Part shown: piece by piece, positions 36,513 to 43,966 of the stretch
Layout of the letters: the number at the start of each line of letters is the position of its first letter
Numbering within the stretch: the stretch's first letter is position 1
DNA from: Candidatus Rokuibacteriota bacterium
Lineage (GTDB): Bacteria > Methylomirabilota > Methylomirabilia > Rokubacteriales > CSP1-6
Direction: 5' to 3'
Assembly: GCA_030647435.1 (NCBI GenBank)
Contig: JAUSJX010000031.1
Coordinates: 1 to 64,000, forward strand
DNA length: 64,000 bases
Program-made: the position numbers and the translations under genes
Notes under the pieces: model-generated
What the model saw: the letters and a program-made list of their open reading frames with translations, nothing else
What the model was told of the DNA's origin: nothing
Database searches by the model: none

Positions 36513-37994
36513 ATGAACGCCCGCCGCAAGATCGTGGTCGCGATGATGATGCACGAGACCAACACCTTCTCGCCGGTGCCGACGCCGCTCGCGTCGTTCC
36601 GGCCGCTCTCCGGCCAGGCGGCCATCGAGGAGTTCAGGGACACCAACACCCAGCTCGGCGGCTTCCTCGACGTTGCAAAGGAGGCCGACGCGGAGATCAT
36701 CGTCCCGCTCGCCGCGGGCGCGCACCCGTCGGGATACGTCGAGAAGGCGGCCTACGAGGACATGTGCGACGCCATCGTGGCCGCGATCGGGAACGGGTGC
36801 GACGCGGCGTTCCTCGCCCTCCACGGCGCGATGGTGGCCGAGCACCTGGACGATGGCGAAGGCGAGCTGCTGCGGCGCATCCGCGCCGTGGCGCCCGGGC
36901 TGCCGATCGCCGTCGGGCTCGACTTCCACTCGCACATGACGGCGGCGATGATCGAGAACGCCACGGTCGTCGCCGGCTATCGCACCTATCCGCACGTGGA
37001 CATGGGAGAGACGGGCCGGCGCGCCGCGCGCACGCTCGTCCGCGCGCTCAACGGCGAGGTCGAGCCGGGAATGGTCTGGGGATCGCGCCCGATGATGACC
37101 AGCACGCTGGTCCACGCGCCGTCCCGCCAGCCCATGAAGGACATCATGGACGTCGGCATTGAGGCAGAGACGAGCGGGGCGGTGCTCAACGCATCCGTCT
37201 TCGGCGGCTTCCCGCACGCCGATATCCCGCACACTTCTTTGTCGGCGGTGATCGTCTGCGACCGGCGCGGCGACGAGGGCCGCGTCCTCCTGGACCGGCT
37301 GCTGGGCATGGCCTGGGACCGTCGCGCGGCGTTTCTCTACACGGGCGCGCCGCTCGCCGCCCAGATCGCGCATGCCAGGACGCTCGGCCGAGGGCCGATC
37401 GTCCTGGTGGACCACGGAGACAACACCGCATCCGGCGGGACGCAGGACGTGATGAGCGTGATCGAGGAGGCCATGCGGCAAGGCCTCGACGACGTCGTCG
37501 CGGGGCCGATCTGCGATCCCGTGAGCGTCGGGCGCATCCTGGCGGCCGGGACCGCGGCCGGGGTGACGCTCGAGCTGGGCGGGAAGATCGACATGCCCCA
37601 GATCAATCTCCCGGGCAGGCCGCTCCCTGTTACCGGCAAGGTCACGCGCATCACGGACGGCGAATTCACCGTCACCGGGCCGATGGCCACCGGCACACGC
37701 GTCCGCATGGGCCGCACGGCGGTGCTCGACACCGGGGCGATGCAGATCGTGATCTCGGAGCGGCGCAGCGAGCCGTTCGACTTGGGAGTGTTCACGCACT
37801 GCGGTATCGATCCGCGGCGGAAGAAGTACGTGCTGATCAAGTCGCGCCAGCATTTTCGAGCCGGCTTCGAGCCGATTGCCCGGCACATCGTGATGTGTGA
37901 CGGCGACGGCTGCACCAGCTCCGATCTTCGGCTCTTCACCTACAGGAAGCGCCCGAAGCCACTCTACCCGTTCGAAGATGGAGGAAGGTCATGA
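36513..37994 (+). CDS. M81 family metallopeptidase (MlrC-like)
   Basis: A 493-residue protein of the MlrC (microcystinase C) family. Motifs: MMMHETNTFSPVPTPL (metal His-Glu) near residue 10, FLALHGAMVAEHLDDGEGEL, GLDFHSHMTAAM (metal Asp-His), VLVDHGDNTASGGTQD, and the C-terminal KSRQHFRAGFEPIA. The family cleaves small peptides or amide bonds with a bound zinc. It overlaps the following LLM gene by four bases (ATGA), so both products are made together; a combined hydrolysis and oxidation route is likely. Natural substrates are unknown and microcystin is improbable. Confidence 0.92.
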   Translation: MNARRKIVVAMMMHETNTFSPVPTPLASFRPLSGQAAIEEFRDTNTQLGGFLDVAKEADAEIIVPLAAGAHPSGYVEKAAYEDMCDAIVAAIGNGCDAAFLALHGAMVAEHLDDGEGELLRRIRAVAPGLPIAVGLDFHSHMTAAMIENATVVAGYRTYPHVDMGETGRRAARTLVRALNGEVEPGMVWGSRPMMTSTLVHAPSRQPMKDIMDVGIEAETSGAVLNASVFGGFPHADIPHTSLSAVIVCDRRGDEGRVLLDRLLGMAWDRRAAFLYTGAPLAAQIAHARTLGRGPIVLVDHGDNTASGGTQDVMSVIEEAMRQGLDDVVAGPICDPVSVGRILAAGTAAGVTLELGGKIDMPQINLPGRPLPVTGKVTRITDGEFTVTGPMATGTRVRMGRTAVLDTGAMQIVISERRSEPFDLGVFTHCGIDPRRKKYVLIKSRQHFRAGFEPIARHIVMCDGDGCTSSDLRLFTYRKRPKPLYPFEDGGRS

Positions 37995-39013
37995 AGCTCG
38001 GCATCTTCCTGACGAACCAGAATCCGCCGGGCAGCGACATGGTCTCGGCCTTGGAAGACCAGTACCTCATGACACGGCTCGCGCGCGATCGCGGCTGGGA
38101 CGCGATCGCCACCGGGCAGCACTACCTCACCGAAGGAATGAGCCAGCTCCAGCTCGTCCCGTTTCTGTCACGCCTCGCCGCCGAGGCGGGGCACATGACG
38201 GGTGTCGCGGGGATCTTGCTGCTCGGTCTCCACAACCCGGTGGAAGTCGCGGAGTGCATGGCGTCGCTCGACGTGATCTGGCGGGGTAATTTCGTGTTCG
38301 GCATCGGGCTCGGCTATCGCGATGTGGAGTTCGATGCCTTCAAGGTGCCGCGGGGCCAGCGCGCGCGACGGTTCGAACAGTGCCTGGAGGTCGTCAAGCG
38401 CCTGTGGACCGAGGACAAGGTCACGGTGGACAACGACGTCTGCACGCTCTCGAACGTGACGCTCACCTGTCGTCCCGTGCAGCGTCCGCATCCGCCCATC
38501 TGGGTCGCTGCCAACAGCGACGCCGCCGTCCGGCGCGCGGCGCGGGTGGGTGACACGTGGTTCATCAATCCGCACGCCACCATGACGACGATCAGGCGCC
38601 AAATGGAGCTGTACCGCGCGGAGCTGGCGCGGGTCGGCAAGCCGTTCCCGCGGGTCCTGCCGATCTTCAAGGAGATCTTCTGCGCCCGGGACACGAAGAC
38701 GGCGGTGGAGATGGCCGGCCCCTATCTCGCCAGCAAGTACCGGGTCTATGCGTCGTGGGGGCAGGACGCCGTGATGCCCGGCGGGGAGACGTTCCAGCAG
38801 CCGTTCGAATCTCTGCTACGCGACCGGTTCGTGTTCGGAAGCCCGGAGGAGTGCTACGAGCAGCTGCGCCCGTGCTGGGAAGAGGTGGGCGCGAATGTTC
38901 TCTTCCTCCGCACGCATTGGAGCGGCATGCCCGTAAGCCATGCGCTGGCCAGCATGCGGCTGATCAGCGACGAGCTGCTTCCGGCGCTGCGCCGGATCAA
39001 GGGCGCGGACTGA
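37991..39013 (+). CDS. LLM-class flavin-dependent oxidoreductase
   Basis: A 340-residue luciferase-like enzyme starting with MKLGIFLTNQNPPGSDMVSALEDQ, with WDAIATGQHYL, MTGVAGILLLGLHNPVEVAECMASLDVI, FVFGIGLGYRDVEFDAF and HPPIWVAANSDAAVRRAAR. This profile is that of FMN-dependent bacterial-luciferase-type monooxygenases. Its ATG overlaps the stop of the M81 gene. It is the last gene of the series that begins at 34854, and is convergent with the methyltransferase gene, with 3 bp between the stops. Confidence 0.9.
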   Translation: MKLGIFLTNQNPPGSDMVSALEDQYLMTRLARDRGWDAIATGQHYLTEGMSQLQLVPFLSRLAAEAGHMTGVAGILLLGLHNPVEVAECMASLDVIWRGNFVFGIGLGYRDVEFDAFKVPRGQRARRFEQCLEVVKRLWTEDKVTVDNDVCTLSNVTLTCRPVQRPHPPIWVAANSDAAVRRAARVGDTWFINPHATMTTIRRQMELYRAELARVGKPFPRVLPIFKEIFCARDTKTAVEMAGPYLASKYRVYASWGQDAVMPGGETFQQPFESLLRDRFVFGSPEECYEQLRPCWEEVGANVLFLRTHWSGMPVSHALASMRLISDELLPALRRIKGAD

Positions 39014-39016
39014 CCC

Positions 39017-39835
39017 CTACTGCCGCTCCAGGACCGCCTGGACGTTCACGATGCGGCGCTCGTCGCGGTTCCGCTGCCCGGCGCGCGTGATGTCGTCGAG
39101 CGCGTCCCCCATGACGAGACGCGCGACGCTGTGAGCGGGAACGGCGGCGCCGGTGCTCGGGCCGGCAAGCTCCGCCGTGACGTCCTCCCAGGCGCGGACG
39201 CGGAAGCCCGCAGCCTCGATCACCGCGCGTATCTCCTCCGGGGTGCGCAAGAAGCCGGCCGACGCGTCTCGCGCCCACATCACCGGAAAGATCGGCGGCT
39301 GCACGGGGCCGGCCATCGGCTCCTGGATGGCCAGCATGGCGCCCCGCGGCAGGACGCGAGAGAAGCCGGCGTAGAGCCGCTCCTTGTCGGCGATGTTCAT
39401 GCCGCTGTTTTGCGTCCACAGGAGATCGAACGTGTCGGCGCCCACGTCGAGCGCCAGCGCAGCGCCCGCGCGATGGATGACGCGATCGGCGAGCCCCAGC
39501 CGGGCCGTGAGCGCTTGGCCGGCGCGAACGTAGGACTCGGTGAGATCGATCACGGTGACGTAGCAGCCGAACTCCGCCGCCAGCGTGCGCGCGGGCCCGC
39601 CCAGGCCGCCGCCCACGTCGAGGACGCGCATGCCCCGCCGCGGCTGGGCCAGGCGCGCCAGCCGAAGGGTGGCGCTCTTGCCGCCGCCATGAAACTGGTC
39701 GGCGGGCGCCAGGTCGTCGATGGTCAGCGCCTCGACGTTCTTGCCGGTCGCCGCGAGGGCTTGGAGGATCGTGCGCTCGAGGCCCTCGCGTCCCCAGTAT
39801 TCGTTGGCGGCCCGCGCGTCGCTTCGCTCGTTCAT
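39017..39835 (-). CDS. Class I SAM-dependent methyltransferase
   Basis: A 272-residue methyltransferase. RRGMRVLDVGGGLGGPARTLAAEFGCYVTVIDLTESYV gives motifs I and II; TFDLLWTQNSGMNIADKERLYAGFSRVLPRGAMLAIQEP covers motif post-I to III. The N-terminal segment (YWGREGLERTILQALAATGKN, then LAPADQFHGGGKSATLRLA) is seen in sarcosine/dimethylglycine-type and related methyltransferases. Substrate uncertain. The ATG at 39835 is preceded by a 86-bp gap to the cinA gene on the same strand. Confidence 0.88.
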   Translation of the reverse strand: MNERSDARAANEYWGREGLERTILQALAATGKNVEALTIDDLAPADQFHGGGKSATLRLARLAQPRRGMRVLDVGGGLGGPARTLAAEFGCYVTVIDLTESYVRAGQALTARLGLADRVIHRAGAALALDVGADTFDLLWTQNSGMNIADKERLYAGFSRVLPRGAMLAIQEPMAGPVQPPIFPVMWARDASAGFLRTPEEIRAVIEAAGFRVRAWEDVTAELAGPSTGAAVPAHSVARLVMGDALDDITRAGQRNRDERRIVNVQAVLERQ

Positions 39836-39921
39836 CGGCCCGGCTTGAAGATCGCCCTGAGACCCCTTGGGGGGACGGTGTCGCGCACCCAGGTGAAGCC
39901 GCCCTGTTGCGCCGTCATGTC

Positions 39922-41193
39922 TCAGGCCTTCTCGAAGTCGATGCGCTCGTACACGGGCAGCCCCTGGAGATAGCGGCGCAGGCAGTCGAGCCCCATCTCG
40001 ACCGCTCCCAGGCGGACCCATTCGCGACCTCCCACGATGCGACTGCGCCGGGAGGCGACGTCCCGCTCGGTCGCTATCGCCAGACAGATGGTGCCCCCGA
40101 ATTCGATACGGTCGGTGCCCTCGTCGAGATCGATCAGGACTGCCAGCGCATGGGTCGAGCGGGTCTGACGCCGCGCGGCCTGAGCGACCGCCTCGGCGGT
40201 CTCGCGCGTGATCTCGCCCGTCGGGGGAGCGCTGTCGATGCCGACGGCCGCGCACACCTCGCCGAGGTCGCGGGCCACGATGCCGCGACGAAAGACCTTT
40301 TCCGCCCCCGGGAGGTGAGCGAAGCGGGCGGCGATCTGTCCGCTCGTGAAGGTCTCCACGATCGACAGTGACGCCTGGCGCTGCGCGAGCTCTCCCAGGA
40401 CGACGCCTTCCAGCGTCTGGTCGTCTTCCGCCAGAATGAAGTTGCCGAGTCGTTTGCGCACCTCGCGCTCGACCGGCTCGAGCTTTCTCCGGATATCTTC
40501 CATGTCGGCGCCGCGGACGGCGAGCTTGGTTTCGAGCTGCGGATAGTGGGCCCGGAAGCCGAGCTTCACGGTCCCATCCGGCACGAGCTCCTCTACCCCC
40601 GTGAGCAGCGCATCGACGTGCGATTCACCGAGCCCGTACGAGTGAAAACGCTTCAGGTGGATGGCCGTCTGCAGGCCGCTGCGCGCGAGAAGCAGCGGGA
40701 TGATCTGTTCCTCGAGCATCCGCTTGAGCTCGCGGGGGACTCCAGGCGTGAAGAAGAACCGGGCCTTGCCGATGTCGAGCGCGAATCCGCAGGCGGTACC
40801 GATCGGGTTGTCGATCACGTCCGCGGTGACGGGCAGCATGGCCTGCTTCTTGTTGTTCGGCGGCATCACGCGGCTGCGCCGCTGGAAGAACGCTTCCATT
40901 TTGGCCAGCCACTCCTCATTGAGCGCGAGCTGGACGCCGGCGGCCTGGGCCGCGACTTCCTGGGAGAGATCGTCGACCGTCGGGCCCAGGCCTCCGTTGA
41001 CGATGACCGCGTCGGCACGCTGCGCCGCCAGCTGAAACGCCTGCAGCAGGCTCTCCCGGTCGTCGCCGACCGTGGTTTCCCACCGGACCGAGAGGCCGAC
41101 GTCCTCGAGCTTCTGGGTCATGTAGCTGAAGTTGGTATTGACGATCTTCCCCGTCAGGACCTCGTCGCCCGTGCAGATGATCTCGATTCGCAT
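39922..41193 (-). CDS. CinA-family protein (competence/damage-inducible, NMN-related)
   Basis: A 423-residue two-domain protein. The N-terminal MoaB/MogA-like domain has IEIICTGDEVLTGKIVNTN and VIVNGGLGPTVDDLSQEV, then FFFTPGVPRELKRML. The C-terminal part corresponds to the NMN-deamidase (PncC) domain, but the usual AESCTGG motif reads VETFTSG near residue 279, so the catalytic Ser is probably lost. CinA proteins take part in pyridine-nucleotide recycling. The ATG at 41193 has GAGG upstream; a GTG at 41214 would overlap the previous gene by eight bases. Confidence 0.85.
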   Translation of the reverse strand: MRIEIICTGDEVLTGKIVNTNFSYMTQKLEDVGLSVRWETTVGDDRESLLQAFQLAAQRADAVIVNGGLGPTVDDLSQEVAAQAAGVQLALNEEWLAKMEAFFQRRSRVMPPNNKKQAMLPVTADVIDNPIGTACGFALDIGKARFFFTPGVPRELKRMLEEQIIPLLLARSGLQTAIHLKRFHSYGLGESHVDALLTGVEELVPDGTVKLGFRAHYPQLETKLAVRGADMEDIRRKLEPVEREVRKRLGNFILAEDDQTLEGVVLGELAQRQASLSIVETFTSGQIAARFAHLPGAEKVFRRGIVARDLGEVCAAVGIDSAPPTGEITRETAEAVAQAARRQTRSTHALAVLIDLDEGTDRIEFGGTICLAIATERDVASRRSRIVGGREWVRLGAVEMGLDCLRRYLQGLPVYERIDFEKA

Positions 41194-41206
41194 GCGTGGC
41201 CTCGTC

Positions 41207-42271
41207 TCAGGCACGGAACCGCGGCATGACTTCGCGGGCGAACAGCTCCATGGATCGGCGGATCTTCTCCTGCGGCAGGCCGCCGAAGTTCATCCAGCAC
41301 AGCACCTGTCCGACGCCCATCGCGCGCATCGTCTCGATGTGCCGGGCCACGGTGTCGGGCGACCCGAACGCCAACGTCTCGGCCACGAGCCCCTCCCAGG
41401 TCACCTTGGCGAATCGCTCCGCCGCGGCGCGGAAGCCCGGCTGGAGGCTCGGATGCGTGTCCTCGATGCGCTCGGGGACCTGGAAGCGTCGCAGGGAATC
41501 CTGGTACCACATCTCGGCGTCCTTGGCCTCGGCGAGCGCCTGCGCGTCCGTCGGCGCCACGTAGATCTGCCGCGACACGCCCCAGAGCTTCATGAGCGCG
41601 GCGATCTCGGTCTCCCCACGCCCGTGCCGGCGCAACGCCTCCACGTAGCTGTCGCGACGCTTCAGGATCTGATCAACCGGGCCGGTCAGGATCGAGTTGA
41701 GCATGGGCCAGCCGCGTGACGCCGTGCTCTCGACCCCGCTGTCGCTTCCGCACACCTGGTAGATCATCGGGTGCGGCCGCTGGACGGGCTTGGGAATGAC
41801 CCGGGCGTCCTTGATGGTGAAGAACCGCCCCTCGTGCGAGAAGCGGTCCTCGGTCCAGGCCCGCAGCATGATGTCGACCGCCTCGTCGAAGCGCTCGCGG
41901 TTCTCCTGCTGCGGGACATGGTAGCCCTTGAACTCGGCGGGGCGATTGCCGCGGCCGACGCCGATATCGAGCCGGCCCTTGGAGATGACGTCTACGAGCG
42001 CCAACTGCTCGGCGAGCCGCAGTGGGTGATGGAACGGCAGGATGGCGGCCGCCAGTCCGATCCGGACCCGCCGCGTCCGGGAGGCCGCGGCGGAAGCCAG
42101 CGTGGCCGGATCCACGGACAGGCCGTAGTCGATGAAGTGGTGCTCGGTCAGCCAGATCTGGTCGAAGCCCAGCTCCTCGGTCCACTCCATCTGCTGGAGC
42201 TCCCGGTGGACGACCTCCTCGTGGGTCAAACCCGGGGCGGCCTGAAAGAAGAAGAAGGTCCCGAAGCGCAT
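41207..42271 (-). CDS. LLM-class flavin-dependent oxidoreductase
   Basis: A 354-residue luciferase-like protein: MRFGTFFFFQAAPGLTHEEV, LGFDQIWLTEHHFIDYGLSVDP, TRRVRIGLAAAILPFHHPLRLAEQLALVDVISKGRLDIGVGRG and the DTVARHIETMRAMGVGQVLCWMNFGG tail. The EHHF and HHPLRLAEQ blocks are typical of FMN-type luciferase-alkane monooxygenase relatives. It is followed by cinA 13 bp away. It is divergent from the second solute-binding-protein gene, with 145 bp between them. Confidence 0.9.
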   Translation of the reverse strand: MRFGTFFFFQAAPGLTHEEVVHRELQQMEWTEELGFDQIWLTEHHFIDYGLSVDPATLASAAASRTRRVRIGLAAAILPFHHPLRLAEQLALVDVISKGRLDIGVGRGNRPAEFKGYHVPQQENRERFDEAVDIMLRAWTEDRFSHEGRFFTIKDARVIPKPVQRPHPMIYQVCGSDSGVESTASRGWPMLNSILTGPVDQILKRRDSYVEALRRHGRGETEIAALMKLWGVSRQIYVAPTDAQALAEAKDAEMWYQDSLRRFQVPERIEDTHPSLQPGFRAAAERFAKVTWEGLVAETLAFGSPDTVARHIETMRAMGVGQVLCWMNFGGLPQEKIRRSMELFAREVMPRFRA

Positions 42272-42416
42272 GGCACGGGATCATACACCTTTCGCGGTGA
42301 TCGGGGTCCCCGCTGCTCCCTCATCCGCCGGGTCTGGTGAGCCAGCCCGAGACGTGGTAGCTTCGCCGCCACAGAGACGAAGGCGTTCCCGCTCACATGC
42401 TCCCGGAGGTATCCAG

Positions 42417-43946
42417 ATGCCCGCTCCGCGCTCGCTCCTGATCGCCGTTCTTGTCCTCGTAGTCCTCTCTGGCGTCTCACCGGCGTCGGCAGCGCCGGAG
42501 GGGACCATCACGATCGGCGTCCACGTGACGCTGGTCTCGAGGTGGCTCGATCCCGGGGACACGGAAGCGCTCATCACGCCGTTCATGGTCCTGTACGCGC
42601 TGCACGACGCGCTGGTCAAGCCGATGCCGGCCGGGATCATGACCCCGAGCCTGGCTGAGTCGTGGATCGTGTCCAAGGATGGGACGACGTACGAGTTCAT
42701 CCTTCGGAAGGGCGCCCGGTTTCACAACGGCGATCCCGTCACGGCGGAGGACGTGAAGTTCTCCTTCGACAGATACAAGGGCAGCGGCGCCACGCTCCTG
42801 AAGGAGAAGGTGAAGGAGGTCCAGGTGGCGGCCCCGAACCGGGTCCGCTTCGTGCTGAAGGAGCCCTGGCAGGATTTCATGTCGTTCTACGGCACGTCGG
42901 CCACCGGCGCCGGCTGGATCGTGCCGAAGAAATACATCGAGAAGGTCGGCGACGACGCCTACAAGAAGGCGCCGGTCGGCGCCGGGCCGTACAAGCTCGT
43001 CTCCTTCACGCCCGGTATCGAGCTGGTGCTGGAGGCTTTCCCGGACTACTGGCGGAAGGCTCCCCAGGTCAAGCGGCTGGTCATGCGCAGCATTCCCGAC
43101 GAGAGCACCCGGGCCGCGGCCGTCAAGACCGGCCAGGTGGACCTTGCGTACCTCTTTGGCGGGGCGATCGCGGGGGAGCTGCGCCGCAGCCCCGGGATCA
43201 AGGTCGTCGCGCCCCTGCTGTACGGCATCTACTGGCTGGACTTTCTCGACCAGTGGGACCCGAAGTCTCCCTGGCACGATCCGCGTGTGCGCATGGCGGC
43301 GGGTCTCTCGATCGATCGTAAGGCCCTCAACGAGGCGGAGATGCTCGGTCTCGGGCGGCTGACGGGCTTGTTTGTTCCCCCGAGCTTCGAATTCGCGCTG
43401 CATCTCGAGCCGCCCGCGTACGACCCCAAGCGCGCCAAGCAGCTCATGGTGGAGGCCGGCTATCCGAACGGCTTCGACGCGGGTGACCTGACTCCGCTTC
43501 CGCCCTACGCCTCGCTGGCCGAGTCGGTGGGAGGCTATCTCCAGGCCATCGGGATCCGCAGCAGGGTGCGGGGGATGGAGCGCGCCGCGTTCCTCACCGC
43601 GTGGAGAGAGAAGAAGCTGACGGGGCTTGTCATCGGCGCGACCGGCGCGGCGGGCAACGCCGCGGCGCGGCTCGAGCCCTTCTTCACGAAAGGCGGCACC
43701 TACGCGTACGGCACGCTTCCCGAGATCGACGATCTGTTCCAGCGCCAGTCGAAGGAAACGGACCGCAAGCAGCGCGAGGCCCATCTCCACCAGATCCAAA
43801 AGATCGTTGCCGATCGCGTGCTCGTGACGCCCCTGTTCCAGCAGGGCTTCATCTGGGGAGTGGGATCGCGCGTGGCGGAATCCGGCGCGGGACTGATCCA
43901 GGGCTTCCCGTACGCGGCCCCCTGCGAGGACCTGAAGCTCCGGTAG
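42417..43946 (+). CDS. ABC transporter substrate-binding protein, family 5
   Basis: A 509-residue periplasmic protein with a Sec signal peptide (MPAPRSLLIAVLVLVVLSG, cleavage after ASA). SBP_bac_5 landmarks are LAESWIVSKDGTTYEFILRKGARFHNGDPVTAEDVKFSFDRY and RVRMAAGLSIDRKALNEAEM. GGAGG lies before the ATG at 42417. It is a paralogue of 22931-24463. No permease or ATPase is close, but a c-haem propeller protein follows 20 bp downstream in the same direction, so both may handle one extracytoplasmic substrate. Confidence 0.93.
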   Translation: MPAPRSLLIAVLVLVVLSGVSPASAAPEGTITIGVHVTLVSRWLDPGDTEALITPFMVLYALHDALVKPMPAGIMTPSLAESWIVSKDGTTYEFILRKGARFHNGDPVTAEDVKFSFDRYKGSGATLLKEKVKEVQVAAPNRVRFVLKEPWQDFMSFYGTSATGAGWIVPKKYIEKVGDDAYKKAPVGAGPYKLVSFTPGIELVLEAFPDYWRKAPQVKRLVMRSIPDESTRAAAVKTGQVDLAYLFGGAIAGELRRSPGIKVVAPLLYGIYWLDFLDQWDPKSPWHDPRVRMAAGLSIDRKALNEAEMLGLGRLTGLFVPPSFEFALHLEPPAYDPKRAKQLMVEAGYPNGFDAGDLTPLPPYASLAESVGGYLQAIGIRSRVRGMERAAFLTAWREKKLTGLVIGATGAAGNAAARLEPFFTKGGTYAYGTLPEIDDLFQRQSKETDRKQREAHLHQIQKIVADRVLVTPLFQQGFIWGVGSRVAESGAGLIQGFPYAAPCEDLKLR

Positions 43947-43966
43947 GAGATGGGAGGAGCGGATTC

